34,479 nucleotides of DNA from a virus. Position 1 is the first letter of the stretch; the number at the start of each line of letters is the position of its first letter. Shown here piece by piece: positions 24,401 through 32,389 of this stretch. Location: the IMG/VR virus record IMGVR_UViG_3300030519_000029, positions 1 through 34,479 of that record; one strand, written 5' to 3'. The notes beneath the pieces were generated by a model. That model did not search any database, was not told where the DNA came from, and saw only the letters and a program-made list of their open reading frames with translations. The position numbers and the translations under genes were made by a program.

Positions 24401-27400
24401 GGGTCAGCAGATCACGGATGCCCTGCACCTTGTCGCCATAGTCCTGCGCGATATGGTCGGAGGTGTTCCAGCCAAGGATCACCTGTCGCGCGGCGGACTT
24501 CAGGTTGATATTGATGCCGTGCAGCCGTTCCATCCCGAGCAGCCCACGGAAGTTGTCATAGGTCTTCCGCGCCTGCGCGGACGCCTGGGTGAGCATCTCA
24601 CTGACAACGCGCGGGCTCTCGCTATCGAAGCCCTTGCCGCTATTCTCCCCCATGGCCCGATGGGCCGTGTCCATGATCTGATCGAACGCCGAGCGCACCC
24701 GTCCGCCCGCACCGAGCGCCGTGAACACCGCGTTCTTAAACCGCTGCCACATATCGAGCACTTTGCTGCCCGTGGTCGCGCGCTCGCCCTTCAGAAAATC
24801 CCTGAACGCGGGGTTCGTGAGGGCCTCGGCCACCATCTCCTTGGGGTTCGACAGACCGTACGCCGCGTTACCCGGCGAGCGGGCCTTGAGCCGGTCATAG
24901 ATCGCCTTGATCTCACGTCCCGCAGGCGTGTTGCCTTCGATGGCCTTCTGCGTGGCTGCATGCACGGCCTCATGGAGGATAGTGGTCTCCAGGTCCGAAC
25001 CGTCATAGAGGTTCACGCGACCAAGCGCCGGGTTGTAGGAGCCCTTGACCACCGCGCCAGGGTCCAACGCGCGGTCATTGTCCATCCGCAGGCCCTCAAT
25101 CGGCGAGAACCGGACGTGCGCATCCACACCATGCTCCAGCATGGTGGCCGCCAACTGTCGCCGCTCGGACGATGAGCCGTTCTGGACGATATGCCGCAGG
25201 CTCTCGGAGAGCTTGTTCGTCTGATTGACGATGTTGGCGTGGTCCACGTCGTCCTGAGTGACCACCCCGGACGCGCCGACACGCGGCGTCTCGCCACGAG
25301 TGCGCCTGACAACATCCATAAGGCGCTCTTCCGCCTCCTGCTGAGCCGCGATCTTGCTCCAGAGGCCCTTGTCCTGCTCGAACCGGGGGTCATCCAGGGG
25401 GCTGTCCGCGAAGTGCTCGTCCTTGACCGCCCGGAGCGGCCGCATGTCACCCTTTTCGGCTGCCTCCAGGGCCTTGGTGACAACCTCCAGCCGCGCTTTC
25501 TGCATCGCAGCACCCCTCGCGAGGACCATTTCGGTCTTGTCACGTGGCGTGCGGAAGCTCTCATACAGGTCTGCGTCGCTCGCCGGGGCCGTATTGCGCG
25601 CCACGGCCTTCCGGGTGGCCGTCTCCTTATACGCCGCGAACTCTTGCGACTTCCGATCTGGCGTTTTCGACCGCTCACTGAGTGCGTCTTGCAGGTCGCG
25701 ACCCCGCGCCTCGGCGTCACCGACAGCTGCGGTGGTCGCTTTGCTCGCAAACCGGGGCGCTGGCGCATTGGCGTCCGCTTTCGTGCCAGATTTCGTGAAG
25801 CCCCCTCCGTCCGTAGCGCGGGTCAGCTTGCTTACGTCCACGCCGGCCCGCAATTTAGCATCACGGGCAGCCTGTCGCGCACGTTCCTCCGGCGTCGCCG
25901 GCTTGCTGAAGTCGATTTCGCCTTTCTGAGGCGTCGCCGCCAACTTCTGGACGGCCGCCTCCTGCGCGGCGATCTTCGCCTGTCGCGCAGCGCGCTGTTC
26001 AGGCGTAGACGCCCCAGGCGCGGCCTGCGTAAAGTCGCCCCCCGCCGTGGCGCGGGTCAGCTTGCCTACGTCCACGTCGGCCCGCGATTTGGCCTCGGCC
26101 TGGGTCTTCGGAGGGGCCACTTTCGCCGCCTGCGGGGGCGCGCGGTCTAGGTCAGTGAACTTCTTGATCTGCTCAGCCGCCATGGGAGACGGCGTGTCGC
26201 CCGTGGCGGGCGCGACCTTGCTCGCCGGAGGTGCCTGGGTGGCCTCCCGCTCAGCCTTGACCGGCGCGGCGGCCGCCTCCGTCTTGACCGCCTCGGTCAG
26301 CCGGTTAGCCTCGCGCACGTTCACACCCGAGGGCACCCGCAGCAGGCTCTGCGCCTGATCCACACGATCCAGCAGCCCCATGCGGGTCGTTTCATCCATG
26401 TCCTGGCTGGCCAGCGCCGTTCGGAGCTTCTCCAGCGCGGTGAACTTGGGCTGGTATGCCTTGGGAATGTCACCCTTCTGCGGGGCGACCCGCTTGATCG
26501 GGGGTTCATCCGACGTGGCGGCCTGTATCGCGCCCTTATCACCCAGCAACTCAGGGAGCGGCTTGCCCATCGCGTCCGTCGCGCCGAAGTGCTCGTCAAG
26601 GCGCTCGATCTGCACACCAATGGGCTTATTCGCCGCCTGCCGCGCCGCGATCTCCTTCGCCACGGCCATGCGAACGTCGAGGTTATCCACAACTTTCTGG
26701 CCCTGGAGGAATTTGGGCAGCGCTTTTCCGGTCTGCGCGACCGCGCGAACCTGGGCCTCGGTGTCGGCTTGGCTCCGTGTCGCATCGGTGACGCGCCGGC
26801 CCATCTCCTGCTGAACCAGCGGCTCACGCTCATCGCCAGCCAGCGCGCTGCGAGCCTTGATGACGCCGACATCGCTCTCGCGGTCAAACGGGGCCGATGG
26901 GATGTCCGATGGCGGCCCTGCCTTGATGACGTCCGGGGTGACGACAGGCTGCCCCGTCGCCTTCACAGGCTCGGGCGTCGGCTGGGGCGTGCCGTCCGGG
27001 CCATAGATCGTGTTCGCGTCGGTCAGTCGCGGGGTCGCCGCGTTCTGCTCCTGCGCGCGCAGCTCCAGTTCTTGGTTAGCCAGCGCCGCCAGACGCGGGT
27101 CTCCACCCTCCTGGGAATGCACCCGTCGCATGGCATTCAGGTGCAGGCTCGGGTACTGCTCCGCATCCGCGAACGGTCGCAGGTCGGGTGCCTCCGGTGG
27201 CGGCAGCGCACCCGCGATGTTCGGTCCCTCAAGCGCGTTCGAGGGCGGCGCGGGTGGGGTAGACCGAGGGTCAGTGAGCGCCGTATTCGGGGCCTCGAAG
27301 GGCTCAACCTCCCGGCCCGTCTCCACGGGCACCATCTGCGTCGAGCCCGAGGACACCACGTCGGGCGTCGCCTTCTGCTGCTCACCATTACGCCGCGCGA

Positions 27401-28442
27401 TCTCTTCACCCAGCGCCTGGAACCGATCCGGGTCTTGTGTCGGGTCTTTGCGCAGGTTCATGAACTCGCGCATCAAGTCCTGGGGCTTGAGCTGCGTAAT
27501 CGGGTCCACGGGCGGCTGCGACTGATCCCCCATGGAGATGACCGACTGATCCGTGAGCAACTTCGGCGCTGCGGGTGCGGGCAGACCCAGCGGCGCGGAG
27601 GTGGCGGCCTCCAGCGCATCCGGGTTGTTCAGCAGCTCTGGTACGGGGGTCTTGGCAAGATGTCCGATTGCGCCGCCGAACAGCGCGCCGCCGATGCCGC
27701 CCGAGATCGCGGACTGCATGATCTCGTTGGCCCGGCTCGCGAAGCCCCGCGCGGGGTCGCCCATGAGCTGGGTCAGGCCCGTGGTCGCCGCGCCCACGGC
27801 AGCCTGATAGCCGCCCATGTGGAGCGCGCCGGACAGCATGCCCGCGCTGACACCCTTATTGAGCAGCGCCTCCAACTTACCGGGGACGATGGACTGGAGC
27901 GCCGCCTCGGGGATACCCAACGCCACGGCCTTGGCGGCATCCGCCGAGGTGATCGGTGCTCCGGTGTAATCCTCGTTGGTCTGGACGTTCTGGCCGACCG
28001 CCTGGGGCAGCGCCACCGCGCCCGCGCCGGCCATGCTCGCAAGCCGCGCCGCGCCGGCACCCGCGCCCAGCAGGTCCGCGCCGCCGCCCGTGAGCATGCC
28101 CGCGCCGATGAAACCCGCCAAGGATGGCAGCGCCTTGGCCGCACCGTAAGCCCACCCCGTTGGCGACCATGAGCCTTCCAGATCAGGCCGGGCATACGTC
28201 GCCGCCGTGGCGCGCTGCTGATCCGCGAACGCCCTGGCCTTGTCCGCGAAACCCTGCGCGCCAAGCAACTTGCCGGCCGCTTCACCCGCGCTGCCCACGT
28301 CACTGAGCGCACCATACGCGCCCGCGCCCAGACCCGCCGTGAGCCAGTTACTCTGGTCCGTGGGAGCCGCAGGCGCGGGGATGGGCGCGTAGTTCGAGAA
28401 GCTCGGCAGCGCCGGTGTCGAACCCGAGAGAAAGTCGGCCAT
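21444..28442 (-). CDS. giant internal virion (ejection) protein with metallopeptidase motif
   Basis: A 2332-residue protein, the largest gene here, carried in the capsid or tail and probably ejected with the DNA. Residues about 90-260 are Gly/Ala-rich and hydrophobic (LAGFIGAGMLTGGGADLLGA) and may insert in membranes; 280-950 are Pro/Ala/Lys-rich, with repeated DVGKLTRAT-type segments. HEAVH at 1157-1161 within TTILHEAVHAATQ is a zinc-metallopeptidase motif, and EMVAEALTNPAF downstream supplies a likely third ligand. The C-terminal third is helical (PLVNQFMGFQIRMTEMLYRE; LPFVGVAASVYDRLADW), as in the end of large polyvalent phage proteins. It may digest a host or virion protein on entry. The ribosome-binding site is weak. 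Confidence 0.8.
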   Translation of the reverse strand: MADFLSGSTPALPSFSNYAPIPAPAAPTDQSNWLTAGLGAGAYGALSDVGSAGEAAGKLLGAQGFADKARAFADQQRATAATYARPDLEGSWSPTGWAYGAAKALPSLAGFIGAGMLTGGGADLLGAGAGAARLASMAGAGAVALPQAVGQNVQTNEDYTGAPITSADAAKAVALGIPEAALQSIVPGKLEALLNKGVSAGMLSGALHMGGYQAAVGAATTGLTQLMGDPARGFASRANEIMQSAISGGIGGALFGGAIGHLAKTPVPELLNNPDALEAATSAPLGLPAPAAPKLLTDQSVISMGDQSQPPVDPITQLKPQDLMREFMNLRKDPTQDPDRFQALGEEIARRNGEQQKATPDVVSSGSTQMVPVETGREVEPFEAPNTALTDPRSTPPAPPSNALEGPNIAGALPPPEAPDLRPFADAEQYPSLHLNAMRRVHSQEGGDPRLAALANQELELRAQEQNAATPRLTDANTIYGPDGTPQPTPEPVKATGQPVVTPDVIKAGPPSDIPSAPFDRESDVGVIKARSALAGDEREPLVQQEMGRRVTDATRSQADTEAQVRAVAQTGKALPKFLQGQKVVDNLDVRMAVAKEIAARQAANKPIGVQIERLDEHFGATDAMGKPLPELLGDKGAIQAATSDEPPIKRVAPQKGDIPKAYQPKFTALEKLRTALASQDMDETTRMGLLDRVDQAQSLLRVPSGVNVREANRLTEAVKTEAAAAPVKAEREATQAPPASKVAPATGDTPSPMAAEQIKKFTDLDRAPPQAAKVAPPKTQAEAKSRADVDVGKLTRATAGGDFTQAAPGASTPEQRAARQAKIAAQEAAVQKLAATPQKGEIDFSKPATPEERARQAARDAKLRAGVDVSKLTRATDGGGFTKSGTKADANAPAPRFASKATTAAVGDAEARGRDLQDALSERSKTPDRKSQEFAAYKETATRKAVARNTAPASDADLYESFRTPRDKTEMVLARGAAMQKARLEVVTKALEAAEKGDMRPLRAVKDEHFADSPLDDPRFEQDKGLWSKIAAQQEAEERLMDVVRRTRGETPRVGASGVVTQDDVDHANIVNQTNKLSESLRHIVQNGSSSERRQLAATMLEHGVDAHVRFSPIEGLRMDNDRALDPGAVVKGSYNPALGRVNLYDGSDLETTILHEAVHAATQKAIEGNTPAGREIKAIYDRLKARSPGNAAYGLSNPKEMVAEALTNPAFRDFLKGERATTGSKVLDMWQRFKNAVFTALGAGGRVRSAFDQIMDTAHRAMGENSGKGFDSESPRVVSEMLTQASAQARKTYDNFRGLLGMERLHGININLKSAARQVILGWNTSDHIAQDYGDKVQGIRDLLTQQGRGSVLADSIAKPLKSASIAVHALEHKVRDKVNKAMQHTILGIDIFKPWEENRQAHAPEGAKGRGLEQAARLKKAWMDAQPLANAIRRDPAAMGAYTKMHDANDFNALAKLVYHADDLVKRDYAKYGLKGFENSPFDDYHLNPALHDDPTVAKAFMQRELNQRLKSLDEFSTKLKTQLDDGNAKGDDKVKLGELARLRSPVSSLVASSQRMLKQMTDSPYFHLGREGTHFAAGEIKLDETKLPDQAAVGKLQAALEAKGFGDATVMHNAENNQVYVKLRDPAEAERARAVFEDMQRQGVFTSPVSVGRGDDLNIYKQVSPVWMKRAIEAIQSAEPDMPEGLDDVTAKRLQTAFDQQKRDARQALMDMIPDNSLTKIYQRREGVQGFNADMIHSFDTSSLSNARGLAGMVVSRDTGKAAAAIKDQIKAINRDPSLNQDQREAYTQAAHEMILREASRMTNTPSPGIDTVRKLAHAVQIGMSPAYFVTLMTQIPSLSLPRLGSTHGYLNSARELARATPMTMKIVSAMIHTKEWSSFALRQKYLEDASIPKGTVDFIMRQAANGDFNQGAFTNSIMGHDVTGLGHITHALHAASTLGLYAEMIPRVMTALAAKALHRPEQDGDLHSFVSDKVKQSQMDWSPFGNPRQAGKQGTFGPAGPLVNQFMGFQIRMTEMLYREADKAFKGDPAARSFMLGHLAATTALAGTLGLPFVGVAASVYDRLADWTTGQDDHDIQASFRNYLADTFGKDAGEIIARGVPRAGGIDLSRAGESTIMPGSTTIMMLTEKRKLEDAEKDWLKSMSGSAVGVGLSYAQAIRDFTNGDVMNGMIRVAPEGLKNVAEAVQLGTRGFVSKDGTPLPITASAEDIALKVLGLEGSKEQEYNEAKRVESGERNLSEIRSQNITQHLLVAEQRGDQGMFQRWERASQDFQRDHPGQLPPIAGFGQAMQEQMMNAAMARALNTPLGVAPRNLAARGMTTFGNFRDQ

Positions 28443-28448
28443 CGCGGA

Positions 28449-29396
28449 TCACTGACCTTGCTGTTGCGGCTGCATCCAGGGATTGTTGAACATGGCCCGC
28501 GTCCCAAAACTGGTCACCTGCTCACGGTCGGCGTTCGCCTGAAGCCGCAGTTTCTCCAGCTCATTCGCGGGGAACTTCGCACCTTGCGCCGCCGCGTCCT
28601 GGTATGCCTTCGTGGAGGCGTCCGCAGTACCCGCCAAACTGTTCATCAGCCGTGGCATGAGTTGCTGCTCCGGCGTCAGATAGTGCTGCATGCCCCAGAG
28701 GCGCTCGGCCACCGCCAGCGGTATGCCGGCCACGGCCTGCGCGTGCTCCTGCGGCGTGTAGTTGTGGGGTTCCGTGAACGCGTTCACCTGCTCGGGCGTC
28801 CCACCCACCAGCCTCGCGATGGCCGCGTCCGTCTGCGGCTGCCCCGAGACCTTACCGTTCGGGCTCGGGTTCGGTGTCACCGCAGCCGGAGACGGGGGCG
28901 TGGGAGCACCCCCTAGGAAAGCCGCCATGCCGGGCGACGACGCCGCAGGCTTCGCGGACCCCGCGTTGCGACCAACCGGGTGCCCGGTCATCGGGTTCGG
29001 GGGCGGCGCGGGCGGCGCGGGGAACAGGTTCGACAGTTCCTGGCCGAACGTGGGCGGCGTCACAGGGGGTTGTCGCGTCGCCGGGGGCGACGACATCTGC
29101 GTTCCCGCGCCGGGCTGCGGCATGAACGGGGCCATCGGTGGCTGCGGAGCCGCTGCCGCGCCGACCGCGAGAGGCCCCATCCGGCCCGAGATGTACGGAT
29201 CGAGCAGCCCCGTGCCCGCCTGCGACGCGAAGTTCCCTGGCACCGCCGCAGTGCCCGCCGCGAACTTCCGCACCTTCGGAGGCACCGCCGCCACACTGGT
29301 GGTCCCGCCCATATAGCCGGGCGTCGGCCCCGAGGCGAACCCTGGAGCCACGTAATCCGCGCCGTCCATGTAGCGCCTGGGCTTCATCCCGGCCAT
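28449..29396 (-). CDS. proline/glycine-rich virion-associated protein
   Basis: A 315-residue protein, function unknown. Residues 1-190 are low-complexity Pro/Gly/Ala with the segment YMDGADYVAPGFASG near the start; residues 190-305 are more regular and helical (IARLVGGTPEQVNAFTEPHN, ERLWGMQHYLTPEQQLMPRL, ANELEKLRLQANADREQV). It sits between the connector-like protein and the giant internal protein, a place where short-tailed phages encode minor internal or tail proteins. The stop codon coincides with a TCA(C/G)TGA motif. It follows the connector-like gene with a 2-base gap. Confidence 0.7.
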   Translation of the reverse strand: MAGMKPRRYMDGADYVAPGFASGPTPGYMGGTTSVAAVPPKVRKFAAGTAAVPGNFASQAGTGLLDPYISGRMGPLAVGAAAAPQPPMAPFMPQPGAGTQMSSPPATRQPPVTPPTFGQELSNLFPAPPAPPPNPMTGHPVGRNAGSAKPAASSPGMAAFLGGAPTPPSPAAVTPNPSPNGKVSGQPQTDAAIARLVGGTPEQVNAFTEPHNYTPQEHAQAVAGIPLAVAERLWGMQHYLTPEQQLMPRLMNSLAGTADASTKAYQDAAAQGAKFPANELEKLRLQANADREQVTSFGTRAMFNNPWMQPQQQGQ

Positions 29397-29398
29397 GA

Positions 29399-30181
29399 TC
29401 AGGTCTCCCAGGAAAATCCGTTGCGTCCGAAGCCCCAGAGCATGGGCACGAACTGTTTCTTCTCAGCCTCGTGCTTGGCGTCCAGGACGTGCTGCTCGAA
29501 AGACGCCGCCAGCTTCTCGGCACGTTCTAGGCCGTTATCCCCCGCCACGTCCAGGTCTGGAGACCGTAACGCCAGATAGCCGGCCCAGTCCAGCATGTTG
29601 AGGTGATGATCCTCGGGGATTTCCGGCACCGCCGTGAGGTCGGGGTTCTTCGGGTCAAACCGCACCAGCGGCAGCCGGATCACCCGCATGCTCACGGTGA
29701 GCCCAACATATGGCGCAATCGGCGGGGGATAGAGCCGCATGGTGATCGCGGTCATTGACCCAAGATCGTCCGCGCCGATGCCCTCGTCCGTGTCGTAGGC
29801 CACGGGCTTTCCAGGAGGCATGTTGGAGAGCTGCGATGGGTCGAAATAGTAATTGTCGGGTGTGCGGTAGGTGTCGAACGCCGAGTGCCCCGCGCGCGCG
29901 ATGTCCGCCTGATCCCCTTGAATGCGCACGGACAGTACCGCCAGCACGGACGGGTCGAGCTGGTAATACGCCTGATTGGAGACCGTGACGAACTGGCAGC
30001 ACTGGGCCGTCGTACGATCCCGCAGGATCAGTGATCGACGCGCGAAGCGCCGCTGCGCCTCATTGATGTAGCGGATCAGGGTCGCGTCGGACCAATAATA
30101 ATCCGAGGCCCCGGAGACCTGATCGGACTTGTCATGCAGGATGTTATCCCGCAGCTCTTCCAACAGGTCTCCCAGGTTCAT
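29399..30181 (-). CDS. adaptor / head-tail connector protein
   Basis: A 260-residue protein. It begins MNLGDLLEELRDNILHD, then YYWSDATLIRYINEAQRRFA, then strands (YYQLDPSVLAVLSVRIQGDQ) and a helical end (LNMLDWAGYLALRSPDLDV, LERAEKLAASFEQHV). The N-terminal 'L...R......DYYWSDATLIRYINEAQ' helix pair is the sign of phage adaptor proteins (DUF6682-like) that form a ring under the portal and join it to the tail. The gene order portal, scaffold, capsid, then connector agrees. It follows the 97-residue protein with a 15-base gap. Confidence 0.75.
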   Translation of the reverse strand: MNLGDLLEELRDNILHDKSDQVSGASDYYWSDATLIRYINEAQRRFARRSLILRDRTTAQCCQFVTVSNQAYYQLDPSVLAVLSVRIQGDQADIARAGHSAFDTYRTPDNYYFDPSQLSNMPPGKPVAYDTDEGIGADDLGSMTAITMRLYPPPIAPYVGLTVSMRVIRLPLVRFDPKNPDLTAVPEIPEDHHLNMLDWAGYLALRSPDLDVAGDNGLERAEKLAASFEQHVLDAKHEAEKKQFVPMLWGFGRNGFSWET

Positions 30182-30196
30182 GACGCTCTCCGTGGA

Positions 30197-30490
30197 TCAG
30201 GCCGCCTTCGTGGCGTCCTGCACCACGCGATACGGATAGCGCAGTTTGGGGCGATAGCCAACAACCCGCAACGTCTGCATGTCCTTGACGGGGGTCAGCA
30301 TGGTCGCGTTGTTGAGCACCTCGATAATCCCCATGGGCACGTCCGCTTCCTCGCCGGGTCGCAGCATGTACCCACGGCCATTGACACCGAAGAACTGACC
30401 AACGGGCGGGATGTCCTCATGCTCTTCGAGGATAATCCGCATCGTCCTCGGCATGCCCTTGGCCTTCTGTACCGTGATCTGCTCAGCCAT
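30197..30490 (-). CDS. small conserved phage protein
   Basis: A 97-residue protein starting MAEQITVQKAKGMPRTMRII, followed by LEEHEDIPPVGQFFGVNGRG, LRPGEEADVPMGIIEVLNNA and KLRYPYRVV. This pattern (VNGRGYxLxPGEExDVP, then VIEVLxNA) is shared by small proteins in the head regions of many phages; I know no experimental function. The start was set at 30490 because AAGGA lies 8 bases upstream and the frame farther upstream runs through the preceding gene. It overlaps that gene by 8 bases. Confidence 0.8.
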   Translation of the reverse strand: MAEQITVQKAKGMPRTMRIILEEHEDIPPVGQFFGVNGRGYMLRPGEEADVPMGIIEVLNNATMLTPVKDMQTLRVVGYRPKLRYPYRVVQDATKAA

Positions 30491-30755
30491 CGTCGCTATC
30501 CTTCGCTGCAATTTCAAAGCTACTGACAAAATCATCCTTGGGCTTCGGGATGATCTTGTCAATGTTCTTGGTGATGAACGCCACGACCGCCTTGTTGGTG
30601 CCGAACGTGAACTTCCTGCTCGGGTCTTTCCAGGGGACATACGGCCCCTTATTTGAGCTGTTGTCGCGCTTGTTGTTGGCCTCAATGATCTTCGGGTCGT
30701 CCATCTCGACCGTAAAGCCATTCTCCAGGCGCTCGATGCGGATGCAGTTGCCCAT
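30483..30755 (-). CDS. small conserved phage protein
   Basis: A 90-residue protein, MGNCIRIERLENGFTVEMDD at the start, then PYVPWKDPSRKFTFGTNKAV and an acidic end. A 'MGNCIRIERLENGxTVE...DP...PWxDP.....F.....V..F' pattern is common in head-gene clusters of phages with N4-type capsid proteins. No function known. TAGGA lies about 8 bases upstream. It is the first gene after the hairpin at 30778-30802 and overlaps the next gene by 8 bases. Confidence 0.8.
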   Translation of the reverse strand: MGNCIRIERLENGFTVEMDDPKIIEANNKRDNSSNKGPYVPWKDPSRKFTFGTNKAVVAFITKNIDKIIPKPKDDFVSSFEIAAKDSDDG

Positions 30756-30768
30756 GCGATCAGTCCTA

Positions 30769-30802
30769 CATAAATGAGGGGTCGCCTGATAAGAGCGACC
30801 CC
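30769..30802 (-). terminator. candidate intrinsic terminator in the head gene cluster
   Basis: On the minus strand GGGGTCGC and GCGACCCC form a perfect 8-bp stem (30795-30802 with 30778-30785) around a 9-base loop, followed by TCATTTATG (30777-30769). The stem is GC-rich and the tail is T-rich for this genome, so partial termination after the capsid and accessory genes is plausible. Confidence 0.5.
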
Positions 30803-30831
30803 CAAGCCGATCTGCTGTGGGGCAGCCGGAA

Positions 30832-31236
30832 TTAACCTTCGATGATGAACGTGATCAGCTTGCTGGTGCCGACCGCCGCCGCGCTGAGCGTCACGATCCA
30901 GTTGCCGCTCTGGTTCTGCGAACTTTCGCTGGGGACAATGGCGCTGCCCGTGTCCACGGTGATGGTGCCGGCCGTCACGACCTTCAGCGCGTTCGTCGCG
31001 GGGAAGCCGTAGAACCACTCCCAGATGATGACGTCGGTGACGTTCACCACCCTGATATGCAGCGGCCGGAAGCCGACATTGACCTGGACCGCGTTGCCGG
31101 CCGAGGTGAAATAGCCCGACACGTCCTCTTCGATGCCGCCCGCCTGACGACAGTTGCCGATGAGCGTGCCGGGGCCGGTGTACGTCGCGGGGAACGCCGC
31201 GCCATGAATGGATGGATCGATGATGCTGGTGGTCAT
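30832..31236 (-). CDS. small capsid accessory (possible decoration) protein
   Basis: A 134-residue beta-rich protein: an N-terminal arm (IHGAAFPATYTGPGTLIGNC), EEDVSGYFTSAGNAVQVNVG, then RPLHIRVVNVTDVIIWEWFY and strands to the end (WIVTLSAAAVGTSKLITFII). It follows the major capsid gene after a strong hairpin and has AGGAGA before its ATG, so it may be made in large amounts. Size, position and strand content suit a capsid decoration or cement protein; no direct family match is claimed. Confidence 0.7.
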   Translation of the reverse strand: MTTSIIDPSIHGAAFPATYTGPGTLIGNCRQAGGIEEDVSGYFTSAGNAVQVNVGFRPLHIRVVNVTDVIIWEWFYGFPATNALKVVTAGTITVDTGSAIVPSESSQNQSGNWIVTLSAAAVGTSKLITFIIEG

Positions 31237-31257
31237 GGATGTTCTCCTGGAGAGGTA

Positions 31258-31282
31258 ACTGAGTGGGTGCCTCCCACTCAGT
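31258..31282 (-). terminator. strong 10-bp hairpin directly after the major capsid gene
   Basis: ACTGAGTGGG (31258-31267) and CCCACTCAGT (31273-31282) form a perfect 10-bp stem with a 5-base loop in the 67-base gap. On the minus strand no T run follows (TACCTCTCC), so a Rho-independent terminator is doubtful; an RNA stabiliser or processing site for the capsid message is as likely. One arm overlaps a TCAGTGA motif at 31278-31284. Confidence 0.5.
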
Positions 31283-31303
31283 GACTATGACGCCTACGGG
31301 CTA

Positions 31304-32371
31304 TTAGGCGGTGCAGCCCTCTTCAAGACGAGCCATGTAGGCGTCCTGGAGGATGACGGTGGACGTCCACAACTTCCAGCCAACCGTGCCGCGCTGGCCC
31401 AGCGGGTCGCCGGGCGCGGGCTTCGGGTTGACGACCATCGGGGTCATGGATGACTTGCCCTTCAGCGGGACGATGCCGTATGCGTCGCGGCCGAAGATCA
31501 GGACCGGGTAGACGTCGATGCTGGTGCCCGAGGTGGACCGCAAGCCGGTCGAACCGACCGCGCCGCCCGCGTCCGTGAAGGGCGCGATGACCGTGCTGGT
31601 CAGATACCGAACCTGCTCGACCGCGCCGATCTCGCCCTCGAAGGGGCTGGTGTGCGGGCCGTAGGACGCGACGGGGACGAACCCGGTCATGCCACGGACG
31701 TCGCTTTCCAGGTCGGGGTGACACACCGCCATGTAGGCCGCCTCGACCGACTTGGTGTTGAAGTCCGGGTTGGACGCAACGACCTGCGTGATCTTCTTGG
31801 CGTTCTGGCGATTGAGGCCGGTGGTGACCCGGCGCTGATCGGTGAGCGTGATCGCCGTGACGATGCTGGTGCGCCCCGAGACGTTGCCACCGTACCAGAC
31901 GTTGGTGCCGGCCTTGAGCACGTTGAAGCGCAGCGTCTCGACGGTAACCGCCGCCTGCTCGCCGAGAATATCCGTGGTCTGCTGGAGGATGGGGTCGGTG
32001 TGGGTGTCTTCGATGACGTCGGTGATCGTGACGAAGTCGCCATACTGAGCGAGCGTCACGGTGTAGTCCTGGTTCGCCAGCAGCGAACCGGACGGCGTCA
32101 CGCCTTCGACCAGCGGCGTGGTCGCGAGCGGGATGTAGAAAGCCGAGCCGTTGCCGTTGGTGCCCGCGCCATTGTCGGGACCGGCCGCGCCGGCCGCGCC
32201 GCTCAGAAAATAGCGCCGAAACTTGGCGGTCTGCGTGCTGTTCGTGGGCAGCGGATAGGTCTGGCCGAACTTCTCCAGGTGGAGGTAAGGCATGGCCCGC
32301 TTAAGCATACGCACGACAGAGTAGGCGGCAACGGCGGGGGAGATATCGCCATAAGAAGTGATCGCGACCAT
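31304..32371 (-). CDS. major capsid protein, N4-gp56 family
   Basis: A 355-residue HK97-fold capsid subunit. Recognised by the family's course: an N-terminal ISPAVAAYSVVRMLKRAMPY and FRRYF, PLVEGVTPSGSLLANQDYTV followed by QYGDFVTITDVIEDTHTDPI, LGEQAAVTVETLRFNVLKAG, KSVEAAYMAVCHPDLESDVR, SPFEGEIGAVEQVRYL, and DAYGIVPLKGKS near the end. The length is within the usual 300-400. The gene follows the scaffold with an 18-base gap and is followed by a strong hairpin, which is usual for a highly expressed capsid gene. Confidence 0.92.
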   Translation of the reverse strand: MVAITSYGDISPAVAAYSVVRMLKRAMPYLHLEKFGQTYPLPTNSTQTAKFRRYFLSGAAGAAGPDNGAGTNGNGSAFYIPLATTPLVEGVTPSGSLLANQDYTVTLAQYGDFVTITDVIEDTHTDPILQQTTDILGEQAAVTVETLRFNVLKAGTNVWYGGNVSGRTSIVTAITLTDQRRVTTGLNRQNAKKITQVVASNPDFNTKSVEAAYMAVCHPDLESDVRGMTGFVPVASYGPHTSPFEGEIGAVEQVRYLTSTVIAPFTDAGGAVGSTGLRSTSGTSIDVYPVLIFGRDAYGIVPLKGKSSMTPMVVNPKPAPGDPLGQRGTVGWKLWTSTVILQDAYMARLEEGCTA

Positions 32372-32389
32372 GATGGCCTCCAGTTAAGA

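Noticed and set aside
23595-28172. Long plus-strand open frames (526 and 527 codons) opposite the giant internal protein gene
   Set aside because: They mirror the codon-position GC bias of the minus-strand gene, have arginine-, leucine- and histidine-rich composition, lack ribosome-binding sites and any motif.
30197-31018. 273-codon frame that contains the 97-residue protein
   Set aside because: Its first 176 codons cross two other genes and a terminator-like hairpin and have a shadow composition; only the part from 30490 is real.
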